Part shown: piece after piece, positions 1-6,966 of the stretch
Layout: each line of letters opens with the position of its first letter
How positions within the stretch are numbered: the stretch's first letter is position 1
DNA from: Bacillota bacterium
GTDB lineage: Bacteria; Bacillota; Limnochordia; Darwinibacteriales; Darwinibacteriaceae
Length of the DNA: 17,084 nucleotides
Reading direction: 5' to 3'
Assembly (NCBI GenBank): GCA_012518325.1
Contig: JAAYSR010000011.1
Span: 1 to 17,084 of the forward strand
Position numbers and translations under genes: made by a program
The notes under the pieces: model-generated
The model's database searches: none
The model's input: only the letters and a program-made list of their open reading frames with translations
What the model was told of the DNA's origin: nothing

Positions 1-398
1 AAATCCACAACGCCGGCAATCATGTCGGGATCTTCGTGGGGAAGCCCCATAATGAGTACGATATCATCACGCATGTCACGGATCGTATTGAAAGCTGCTG
101 TGGTGCCGGGAACGGACTGGCACACTACAATGGCCTTAATCTCTGGATCCATGGCAAATTGAAGGATTTGACCAATTACAGTTTCCTGCTCCTGCATAAA
201 GTTGTCAGGATAGGTCACGTGCTCGACAGAGCCGGGATAGCGGGCAACCATTTTCAACGCTGCTTGATATTCCTCTTCTCCCTGGGAAACAGTACCGGTT
301 ACAACCCCAATCTTGAAGGGCAGTGCCGCTGCTTCAGCTACACCAATAAGACCAAAAATCAGAACCAAAACCAACACTAGACTGAATCTTCTCTTCAC
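1..398 (-). CDS. DUF3798 family substrate-binding-like protein (N-terminal part, runs off window)
   Basis: Partial gene; about 132 N-terminal residues are visible and the rest lies left of the window. The GTG start at 398 follows a GGGAGG ribosome binding site about 10 nt upstream. Residues 1-24 form a signal peptide (MKRR, a hydrophobic Leu/Val run, then AEA-A), so signal peptidase I cleavage is likely and there is no lipobox Cys. The mature part begins PFKIGVVTGTVSQGEEEY, which I recognise as the start of the DUF3798 family, proteins that look like periplasmic binding proteins with no established ligand. The stretch IKAIVVCQSVPGTT resembles a binding-protein strand-loop. It lies downstream of, but is separated by a terminator from, a nucleoside ABC importer and an ABC exporter, so it is probably transcribed on its own. 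A ligand-binding role is inferred from fold resemblance only. Confidence 0.72.
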   Translation of the reverse strand, partial: MKRRFSLVLVLVLIFGLIGVAEAAALPFKIGVVTGTVSQGEEEYQAALKMVARYPGSVEHVTYPDNFMQEQETVIGQILQFAMDPEIKAIVVCQSVPGTTAAFNTIRDMRDDIVLIMGLPHEDPDMIAGVVD

Positions 399-504
399 TC
401 TGCTTTTTCCTCCCTTGTTTTATGTTCTTGATGCTGCCTATTATTCTACGAATTACTCTACTATTCCTCCCGAGCAACTCAAAAAGGGCAATAAAATAAC
501 TGGC

Positions 505-541
505 AATTAGAGAAAAAGAAACCGCTGCCTGCGGTTTCTTT
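505..541 (-). terminator. Intrinsic terminator after the ABC exporter
   Basis: An 11-bp perfect stem (515-525 pairing with 531-541) with a 5-nt loop is followed on the minus strand by a U-rich run (UUUCUUUUUCUCU). It begins 11 nt after the exporter stop codon and should end the importer/exporter transcript before the DUF3798 gene. The remaining gap, 399-504, is AT-rich and presumably holds the DUF3798 promoter, but I could not fix a convincing -35/-10 pair. Confidence 0.85.
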
Positions 542-551
542 GATTTAAAAG

Positions 552-2279
552 CTATACTACTCCAGCCACTTGGGTGGCGTGCAAGCTGGCATACATACCT
601 TCCTGATCCAGCAGTTCCTGATGGGTTCCCTGTTCGTGGATTCTGCCCTCTGTCAACACGATGATCTGATCTGCGTGGCGAACAGTGGACAGGCGGTGAG
701 CGATCACCAGTGTAGTCCGCTCTTTGGCCAGCTCTGTCAGGGCTCCCTGGATTTCCATCTCTGTAGCGGTATCCAGCGCCGAGGTGGCCTCATCCAAGAT
801 GAGAATCGGAGGATTCTTCAAAAACACTCTGGCAATTGATATCCTTTGTTTCTGGCCGCCTGACAGCTTGATGCCCCTTTCCCCAACATAAGTGTCATAA
901 CCGTCCGGCAGCGACAGGATAAAGTCGTGGATCTGGGCTTTCTTCGCTGCCGCAATCATTTCCTCTTCCGAGGCGGAGGGGTGTCCGTAGAGAATATTCT
1001 CACGTATTGTACCGGTAAACAGGAACACATCCTGCTGAACAAAGCCTATTTGCTTGCGCAAGGAAGCCAGCGTTACCTCGCGGATATCGTGTCCGTCGAT
1101 AAAGATTGCCCCTTCAGTCACATCATAGAAGCGGGGAATCAGATGACAAAGTGTAGTCTTGCCCCCGCCCGAGGGTCCCACAAAGGCAGTTGTGCTTCCT
1201 GCAGGAATCTCCAGGGACACCTGCTGCAGCACTTCGGCATGCTCTGTATACTGGAAAGATACATTTTTCAGCTCGATATTCCCCTTAACGGGGGGAAGTT
1301 CGTAAGCTCCCGGCTTATCCGTCACTGAAGGCTGGACTTCCATCAGTTCGACGAAGCGGCTAAACCCCGACATACCCTGCTGATACTGCTGGGTAAATGA
1401 GATCAGCCTGCGAATGGGCTGGAGGAAGAAGCCAACAAACAGCAAATACGCCGTGAGGTCCGCCAAATCGATGTGGCCAAAATACATGAACAGCGAGCCG
1501 GTGACGAGCACAGTGACGTTCAGGAGATCCGTGAAAAATCCAAGGCCTGATGAATACACTGCCATCGCTCTGAATGCCCTGTAGCGCGATTTCTTGAAAG
1601 CTGTGTTGGCCCGGGTAAACCGCCTTTCCTCATACTCCTCGTTGACAAAGCTCTGGGCAACGCGAATCCCCGCGAGGCTGTTTTCTACATCAGCATTTAC
1701 GTCGGCAATTTTCCTGCGTTCCTCGGCAAAGGCAATGTTCATCGCGGTGCGTCTGGTGTAGGCAAACCACAGGATGAGCGGGATTAGAGTGTAGGTAATC
1801 AGGGTCAACGGAACACTGATAGTCAGCAGGTACAAGAACGAGCCGATGAGCATCAGCGTTGCGATGAAGACATCCTCCGGCCCATGGTGGGCCAGTTCCG
1901 AGATTTCGCGCAGGTCGTTCACGATTCTGCTCATCAAATGGCCAACCTTGGTATCATCAAAAAAGCGGAAGTCCAAGGTCTGCAGATGGGAGAACAGATC
2001 CTGGCGCATCTGGTACTCCATGTTGACGCCGACCACATGGCCGTAATAGTTGACAAAGTACTGGCACAGCATGCGAAGAAGGTACAGGACAACCAAAGCC
2101 CCGGCCCAAATCAGTAAAGCCCGCAGATTGCGATTGGGAATGTACTCGTTCATAAACGTCCTTGTGATAATGGGAAACAGCAAATCTAATGCGGCAACTA
2201 AACCGGCAGCCGCCATATCCATGAAAAAGAGGCGCCGCTCAGGCTTGTAATATGAAATAAACTTCTTCAGATTCTTCAT
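552..2279 (-). CDS. ABC-type exporter half-transporter (fused TMD and NBD)
   Basis: A 575-aa ATP-driven exporter of the MsbA/BmrA/YfiB type, normally a dimer in the cytoplasmic membrane that exports lipids or amphipathic drugs. Residues 1-310 form a six-helix ABC transmembrane domain with the typical coupling region (RFFDDTKVGHLMSRI near 105-119). Residues 333-575 form the nucleotide-binding domain: Walker A GPSGGGKT (368-375), Q-loop Gln 415/416, signature LSGGQ (472-476), Walker B ILILDE (492-497) and H-loop His 528. All catalytic residues are present, so a homodimer could work alone; no partner half-transporter is adjacent. The start is 21 nt after the second nucleoside permease stop, so it probably shares that transcript. 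The ribosome binding site GAGG lies 12 nt from this ATG and is better spaced for an ATG-TAG pair directly before it. The substrate cannot be told from sequence. Confidence 0.93.
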   Translation of the reverse strand: MKNLKKFISYYKPERRLFFMDMAAAGLVAALDLLFPIITRTFMNEYIPNRNLRALLIWAGALVVLYLLRMLCQYFVNYYGHVVGVNMEYQMRQDLFSHLQTLDFRFFDDTKVGHLMSRIVNDLREISELAHHGPEDVFIATLMLIGSFLYLLTISVPLTLITYTLIPLILWFAYTRRTAMNIAFAEERRKIADVNADVENSLAGIRVAQSFVNEEYEERRFTRANTAFKKSRYRAFRAMAVYSSGLGFFTDLLNVTVLVTGSLFMYFGHIDLADLTAYLLFVGFFLQPIRRLISFTQQYQQGMSGFSRFVELMEVQPSVTDKPGAYELPPVKGNIELKNVSFQYTEHAEVLQQVSLEIPAGSTTAFVGPSGGGKTTLCHLIPRFYDVTEGAIFIDGHDIREVTLASLRKQIGFVQQDVFLFTGTIRENILYGHPSASEEEMIAAAKKAQIHDFILSLPDGYDTYVGERGIKLSGGQKQRISIARVFLKNPPILILDEATSALDTATEMEIQGALTELAKERTTLVIAHRLSTVRHADQIIVLTEGRIHEQGTHQELLDQEGMYASLHATQVAGVV

Positions 2280-2295
2280 CTACATGTGCAACCTC
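2280..2295 (-). promoter_or_regulatory. Start-stop AUG-UAG element in the exporter ribosome binding region
   Basis: On the minus strand a GAGG Shine-Dalgarno core (2295-2292) is followed by 6 nt and then ATG TAG (2285-2280), directly abutting the exporter ATG at 2279. The spacing is ideal for the ATG-TAG pair and long (12 nt) for the gene start. That this affects translation is inference; it may be chance. Confidence 0.35.
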
Positions 2296-2300
2296 GCTAT

Positions 2301-3233
2301 CTAACCTTTGATGTAAGGCTCTCCAGCTGCCTTTGGTCCCACCGACTTTCCAATAAAGCCGGCCAGAGCAACCATCGTCAAGACGTATGGGAGCATGTTC
2401 ATGAACTGGGTCGGAACTCCCACATCCTGCAGACGCATCTGCAGAGCGTCAGCATAGCCGAAGAAGAGGCATGCGCCCAGCGCCCCAAAGGGAGTCCACT
2501 TGCCAAAGATAACTGCCGCTAGGGCAATAAAACCCCGGCCTGCAGTCATACCCTCACTGAAGCGGCTGAGGTGGGCAATGGACAGATAGGTTCCTCCCAG
2601 GCCCGCCAAAGCGCCGCTTAAGGCCACTGCCAAATAGCGCATGCGATAAACGTTAACCCCCACCGTATCTGCTGCCCGGGGATGCTCCCCTACCGCCCGG
2701 AGCCTTAAGCCCCAGCTGGTCTTGTAGATCACAATGTGGGCAGCCACCACAGCCAAGATGGCCAGGTACACCAGGGGATTCTGCCGTCCGATAATCCGGC
2801 CGATCCAGGGAATCTGGCTGATGATGGGAATGGTGATGTCAGAAACTGTGGCAACGCTCGGCGATGTACCTGCTGCGCCAAAATAATAGCGCAGAAGAAA
2901 AACAGTCAATCCGCCGGCGAAAATGTTAATTGCGGTGCCGACCACCACTTGATTGGCCCGGTAGCGTATGCAGAAAACTGCGTGCAGCAATCCGACAATC
3001 AAACCTGCCAATACCGCACCGAGCACACCCATCCAAGGCATGCCTGTATGATGGGAGACAAACATCGCGGTGAATGATCCAATCAGCATCATACCCTCCA
3101 GGGCAATATTCACCACACCGCTGCGTTCAGAGAAAATTCCCCCCAGGGCGGCAAAAATCAAGGGAGTTGCCATTCTCAAAGCTGCGGCAAAGACTGCAGT
3201 GTTAAACAGCAAAGCTAAAATGTCGCCCATCAT
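2301..3233 (-). CDS. Nucleoside ABC transporter permease (NupQ-like, BPD_transp_2 family)
   Basis: A 310-aa integral membrane permease of the RbsC/LivHM-related family, the second of two permeases in a BMP-type nucleoside importer. It is almost wholly hydrophobic, with about eight to ten membrane segments. Family signatures include GALGGIFSERSGVVNIALEG near residues 29-48 and the cytoplasmic ATPase-contact loop LRAVGEHPRAADTVGVNV followed by YRMRYLAVALSGALAGLGG (roughly 176-213). The start overlaps the upstream permease stop as ATGA. An AAGGAGG site sits 4 nt before this ATG and 7 nt before an immediately following second ATG (3230), so either could initiate. It pairs with the paralogous permease just upstream to make the heterodimeric channel. 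Purine nucleosides are the likely cargo by analogy with B. subtilis NupNOPQ; the exact substrate is inferred. Confidence 0.9.
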   Translation of the reverse strand: MMGDILALLFNTAVFAAALRMATPLIFAALGGIFSERSGVVNIALEGMMLIGSFTAMFVSHHTGMPWMGVLGAVLAGLIVGLLHAVFCIRYRANQVVVGTAINIFAGGLTVFLLRYYFGAAGTSPSVATVSDITIPIISQIPWIGRIIGRQNPLVYLAILAVVAAHIVIYKTSWGLRLRAVGEHPRAADTVGVNVYRMRYLAVALSGALAGLGGTYLSIAHLSRFSEGMTAGRGFIALAAVIFGKWTPFGALGACLFFGYADALQMRLQDVGVPTQFMNMLPYVLTMVALAGFIGKSVGPKAAGEPYIKG

Positions 3234-4273
3234 GCTCCCTCCTTCATGCGCAGAATGCGCCGGATTAAATACTCCGCGGCCACGAAGAAAATGATCAGGG
3301 CCTGGATAATCGTAATCAATTCACGGGGTACCGAAGTTAAACGATCCATCGCCGCCGAGCCGGTCTGCAGCGCCCCAAACAGAACAGCTGCCAGTATAAC
3401 TCCGAAGGGATGATTCTTGCCAAGAAGAGCGACGGCAATTCCCATAAAACCTAAATCCGAAGAGAAACGCACAATAAATCGGTTGTGCAGACCCAAGATC
3501 TGTTCCGTCCCGGCCAGACCCGCCAAAGCCCCGCTGATGGCCATGGCCAGTACCGTGTTCCTAGCCACATTAATGCCGCCGTATTCAGCAGCGTCGGGAT
3601 TTAGGCCTACCGCCCTCAGCTCATAGCCTTGCCTTGTCTTCCACAGAACCAGATAAACCACAAAGGCAGCCAACAGCGCGAGGAAAACGCCGGTGGTGAG
3701 CCGTGTAGGAGGATAGAGGCGAGTCAGGGCTGCTGCAGGCTTAATGCGGGCGGTTTCCGGAACCCACGAACCGCCGTGGAAGGGACCTGTAGCCAGCCAG
3801 TCTGTCAGATACAGAGCGATAAAGTTGAGCATGATGGTGTTGATGACCTCATGCACCCCAAGCTTGGCTTTTAGATAGCCCGGTATGGAGCCCCACAGCG
3901 CTCCGCCAAGCATACCGGCAATGATGGCCAGAGGCAGGTGGATGAACCGCGGCGCCCCTGTCAAGGTAAATCCGACCCAGGCGGCTGCGAACGCGCCAAT
4001 GTACAGCTGCCCTTCTGCACCAATGTTAAACAAACCTGCCCTGTACCCGAAGGCTACTGCCAGTCCGGTAAACATCAAAGGAGTCGCCCGCTGTAAAGTA
4101 GTGGCCAGGTTTCTAAGATTGCCAAAAGACTCCACGAACAAGATCTTATAAGCTGTCAGGGGATTTTCACCTACGAAGAGAATGAAGCCGGCCCCGATTG
4201 CCAACGCAAGAATCACTGCCGCCAGGGGGGTCACCATCTCCTGCCAGCGGACTGCCCTAATCCTGTTTTGCAT
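3230..4273 (-). CDS. Nucleoside ABC transporter permease (NupP-like)
   Basis: A 347-aa hydrophobic permease and the larger of the pair. Motifs include GLAVAFGYRAGLFNIGAEGQ (around residues 71-90) and the loop LRAVGLNPDAAEYGGINVAR followed by AMAISGALAGLAG, homologous to the same loop in the downstream permease, which shows the two are ancient paralogues. I prefer ATG at 4273, preceded by GAGGTGA with 6-nt spacing, over a GTG two codons upstream (4279) that would touch the ribosome binding site. The gene begins inside the end of the ATPase gene (17-nt overlap) and ends overlapping the next permease by 4 nt, so translation of the three is coupled. It forms the membrane channel with its paralogue and is powered by the double-cassette ATPase. 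Confidence 0.9.
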   Translation of the reverse strand: MQNRIRAVRWQEMVTPLAAVILALAIGAGFILFVGENPLTAYKILFVESFGNLRNLATTLQRATPLMFTGLAVAFGYRAGLFNIGAEGQLYIGAFAAAWVGFTLTGAPRFIHLPLAIIAGMLGGALWGSIPGYLKAKLGVHEVINTIMLNFIALYLTDWLATGPFHGGSWVPETARIKPAAALTRLYPPTRLTTGVFLALLAAFVVYLVLWKTRQGYELRAVGLNPDAAEYGGINVARNTVLAMAISGALAGLAGTEQILGLHNRFIVRFSSDLGFMGIAVALLGKNHPFGVILAAVLFGALQTGSAAMDRLTSVPRELITIIQALIIFFVAAEYLIRRILRMKEGA

Positions 4274-5813
4274 TTCCACTCACCTCGTGTGCTTCATAAT
4301 CTTCTAAACGCCCACCCAGCATTAAGAATCCCAGCTTATGCTCGGTAACTTCAGCGGCAGGCATCACGCTCACGATTTGACCATTATACATTACGGCAAT
4401 CCGGTCGCTCAAAGAAAAGATTTCGTCCAGTTCAGCAGAGACCAAGAGAACAGCTGCACCCTGGTCTCTTTGGGCAATCACTTGCTGATGGATAAACTCA
4501 ATGGCACCAACGTCAACGCCCCTGGTGGGCTGTGCACAAATTAAAAGGCGCGGATTCTGGGTAAACTCCCTGCCCACTACGATTTTCTGCTGGTTTCCGC
4601 CGGAAAGGCTTCTTGCCGGCTGCGTCGCCACTGGAGGACGAATGTCGTACTGTTCAATTATCTCCTCCGCGTTGGCGTAAACCGCTTTATCATCACGCCA
4701 CATGCCATAGTGCACAAAAGGCTTCTTGCCATGCAGGCCCAGGATCAGGTTGTCGGCCACTGAATAATCTAGAACGAGCCCCCGGCGATGGCGATCCTCA
4801 GGGACCATGCCAAAACCGGCTTCCCTGATTCTCAATGGGGACCAGTTCGTGATCTCCTGCTCACCTAGGAAGATCTTGCCGCCTGCTGCTTTCTGCAGTC
4901 CAGCAATGGCTTCCACCAATTCCGACTGGCCGTTCCCTTCCACGCCGGCAATGCCCAGCACCTCGCCGCTGCGAACACTAAGGTCCACTCCCCTGACCTT
5001 CTCCTGGCCAAACTGATCCTTGACTGTCAGGTTTTCAATTCTGAGCACTTCGGCCCCAGGCTTGGCAGGTTCCTTCTCTACGTTGAGGAGGACAACCCGG
5101 CCCACCATCATTTCCGCCAAGTCCTGCTCATTGGTTTCCGCCGTGGCCTTCGTCCCTATTTTCCTTCCTCGCCTTAACACACTGACCCGATCCGATACCG
5201 CCAACACTTCCTTGATCTTGTGTGTAATAAAGACAATACTGGTGCCCTGTTCCTTTAGGGAAAGCAGAACTTTGAATAAGTCCTCAACCTCCTGGGGAGT
5301 CAACACTGCGGTAGGTTCGTCCAGAATCAATATTTCTGCCCCCCGGTAGAGGGCCTTTAAGATTTCTACCCTTTGCTGCAGACCCACAGACAGGTCGTCA
5401 ATTCTCGCCCTAGGATCGATCCTCAATCCATAGCGATTCGAAAGGTCCTCTACTTCCTGAATGGCCCGCTTGGTATCAAGAAAAGGCCCCTTTCGAAGCT
5501 CAGAGCCGAGGACAATGTTCTCCGCGACCGTCAGGGGCTCTACCAGCATAAAATGCTGAAAGACCATGCCGATTCTCAGATCGATGGCCACCCTAGGCTC
5601 GTGAATGTCAACTTTTTTTCCTCTGACGAAGATTTCCCCGCTGTCGCTTTGGTACAAGCCATAGAGAATATTCATTAACGTGGACTTCCCTGACCCGTTT
5701 TCCCCGACTAAAGCATGGATCTCACCGTAGTTGAGGTCAAAGTCGACCCGGTCGTTGGCCAAAACCCGAGGAAACTGCTTCGTTATCGCGCGCATTTCTA
5801 ACACTTTATCCAT
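4257..5813 (-). CDS. Nucleoside ABC transporter ATP-binding protein with two cassettes (NupO-like)
   Basis: A 518-aa cytoplasmic ATPase of the RbsA/MglA/YufO type with two tandem ABC domains. Cassette 1 (about 5-240): Walker A GENGSGKST (37-45), signature LSVGLQQR (141-148), Walker B ILILDEPTA (161-169), His 198. Cassette 2 (about 255-500): a degenerate Walker A GVEGNGQS (290-297), signature LSGGNQQK (403-410), and LLICAQPTRGVDVG with Gln in place of the catalytic Glu. This asymmetric layout is usual for the NupO subgroup, where the second site is thought to hydrolyse poorly. I chose ATG at 5813, 6 nt after GGGGGGAG. A longer frame from a TTG at 5852 would put 13 codons inside the terminator hairpin and is unlikely. 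It energises the two downstream permeases. Confidence 0.92.
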   Translation of the reverse strand: MDKVLEMRAITKQFPRVLANDRVDFDLNYGEIHALVGENGSGKSTLMNILYGLYQSDSGEIFVRGKKVDIHEPRVAIDLRIGMVFQHFMLVEPLTVAENIVLGSELRKGPFLDTKRAIQEVEDLSNRYGLRIDPRARIDDLSVGLQQRVEILKALYRGAEILILDEPTAVLTPQEVEDLFKVLLSLKEQGTSIVFITHKIKEVLAVSDRVSVLRRGRKIGTKATAETNEQDLAEMMVGRVVLLNVEKEPAKPGAEVLRIENLTVKDQFGQEKVRGVDLSVRSGEVLGIAGVEGNGQSELVEAIAGLQKAAGGKIFLGEQEITNWSPLRIREAGFGMVPEDRHRRGLVLDYSVADNLILGLHGKKPFVHYGMWRDDKAVYANAEEIIEQYDIRPPVATQPARSLSGGNQQKIVVGREFTQNPRLLICAQPTRGVDVGAIEFIHQQVIAQRDQGAAVLLVSAELDEIFSLSDRIAVMYNGQIVSVMPAAEVTEHKLGFLMLGGRLEDYEAHEVSGNAKQD

Positions 5814-5831
5814 GCGAGACTCCCCCCTGCT

Positions 5832-5875
5832 AAAAAAAGGAGGCACCGCCAACCATACGGCGGCGGGTTGCCTCC
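5832..5875 (-). terminator. Intra-operon terminator/attenuator between binding protein and ATPase
   Basis: On the minus strand a GC-rich hairpin (7-bp outer stem 5839-5845 with 5869-5875, a 2-nt bulge, 5-bp inner stem 5846-5850 with 5862-5866) runs straight into seven U residues (5838-5832). It lies 17 nt after the BMP stop and 18 nt before the ATPase start. Partial termination here would leave more binding-protein mRNA than ATPase/permease mRNA, a common arrangement in importer operons. Its strength in vivo is inferred. Confidence 0.8.
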
Positions 5876-5892
5876 CTCTCGTTAATCTTGGA

Positions 5893-6864
5893 CTATTGGA
5901 GAGGATTAGAGACTACGATCTCTCCAGAGATGATCTTCTGTTTTGCATCTTCGATAGCATCAAGGACTGATTGGGGAATCAGCTCCTTGGTGTACTTGAA
6001 CTCAGATGTTCCTACGCCGCCGTCTTCAATGCCGAAGCTCCATACTCCGCCTTCAAGGGTTCCGTCTACAACCGCCTTAATAACCTCAAATACGGCAGTG
6101 TCAACCCTCTTGACCATGGATGTCAGAACAGTGCCGGGGGCCATGTAGTCTTGATCAGAGTCTACACCAATAGCGTAGAAACCGTTGGCTACTGCAGCAT
6201 CAATCACGCCGCTGCCTGTTCCGCCTGCCGCATGATAGACGATGTCAGCGCCGCGTTCGTTCTGGCTTACAGCTAACTCACGGCCGCGACCTGGATCGTC
6301 GAACGCGCCTGCGTAGTTCACCAGTACTTCAACGTCTGGGTTGGCGTATTTGGCACCTTCGATAAAGCCGATTTCGAATTTGCGAATCAGAGGCACTTCC
6401 ATGCCGCCGACAAAACCGATGGTGTTTGTCTCAGTCATCAGACCTGCCAGCATGCCGACTAGGAACGAACCTTCATGTTCTTCAAAGACGAGAGAAGTTA
6501 CGTTCGGATTATCCACCACGTCGTCAACGATGGCAAAGTGGACGTTGGGATAGTCGGAAGACACTTCGACCAGTGCGCTTTGATGAATAAACCCGATGAC
6601 AATGACCAGGTCCAGGCCTAAGTCAGCATAGGCGCGCTGGTGTTCTTCCATTTCAGCGATGTCTGCAGGTTCTACATAGGTTACTTCAACGCCAAGTTCT
6701 TCCTTAGCCTGCATCAAGCCGCGATACGCTGCATCGTTAAAGGACTGATCGCCTAAACCGCCTTCCGCAAAAATCAGCCCGATCTTAGGCGCTGCATAGA
6801 CGGGACTGACAACGAGGCCCAACAGCAGGACCATTACTAGAATGAAACCAAGTCTCCTTTGCAC
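5893..6864 (-). CDS. BMP-family nucleoside-binding protein (PnrA/NupN-like)
   Basis: A 323-aa extracytoplasmic solute-binding protein of the BMP (basic membrane protein, PnrA) family, whose characterised members bind purine nucleosides. I chose the GTG at 6864, which has an AGGGGG site 8 nt upstream and gives a proper signal peptide (MQRR, a long Leu/Val core, then VYA-A near residue 24). A longer frame from 6954 only adds 30 hydrophilic residues before the signal. Family features: GLGDQSFND (36-44), FEEHEGSFLVG (127-137), GFVGGMEVP with FEIGFIEG (150-170), AAGGTGSGV (212-220) and GVDSDQ (233-238). There is no lipobox Cys, unlike most Gram-positive relatives. It delivers ligand to the two permeases encoded next, and the terminator after it probably raises its expression over theirs. 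Confidence 0.93.
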   Translation of the reverse strand: MQRRLGFILVMVLLLGLVVSPVYAAPKIGLIFAEGGLGDQSFNDAAYRGLMQAKEELGVEVTYVEPADIAEMEEHQRAYADLGLDLVIVIGFIHQSALVEVSSDYPNVHFAIVDDVVDNPNVTSLVFEEHEGSFLVGMLAGLMTETNTIGFVGGMEVPLIRKFEIGFIEGAKYANPDVEVLVNYAGAFDDPGRGRELAVSQNERGADIVYHAAGGTGSGVIDAAVANGFYAIGVDSDQDYMAPGTVLTSMVKRVDTAVFEVIKAVVDGTLEGGVWSFGIEDGGVGTSEFKYTKELIPQSVLDAIEDAKQKIISGEIVVSNPLQ

Positions 6865-6966
6865 AATAAATACCCCCTGTTTTGATTTTGGTGCACTCAT
6901 TATTTCTGCATAACTGGGTGAATTCCTTCCGTACGAAACGGAATAATCTGTCACAATAGTGCGGGT
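6865..6966 (-). other. Leader of the BMP gene with a small inverted repeat
   Basis: A 102-nt gap lies between the RtcB stop and the chosen BMP start. It holds a 6-bp stem with a 5-nt loop (6927-6932 with 6938-6943) without a U-run, so it is not a standard terminator. I found no purine-riboswitch core and no convincing sigma-70 promoter here, so how the nucleoside importer is started remains open. Confidence 0.35.

Noticed and set aside
36..380. 114-aa plus-strand ORF
   Set aside because: It is a shadow of the minus-strand DUF3798 gene, which has a signal peptide and ribosome binding site.
5814..5852. Longer ATPase reading frame starting with TTG at 5852
   Set aside because: The start lies inside the terminator hairpin, and the ATG at 5813 has a better ribosome binding site.
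6865..6954. Longer BMP reading frame starting at 6954
   Set aside because: The added 30 residues are hydrophilic and precede a complete signal peptide; the GTG at 6864 has an AGGGGG site 8 nt upstream.
6865..6966. Purine riboswitch before the nucleoside importer
   Set aside because: The 102-nt leader lacks the conserved purine-aptamer core sequences and paired arms; only a 6-bp stem is visible.
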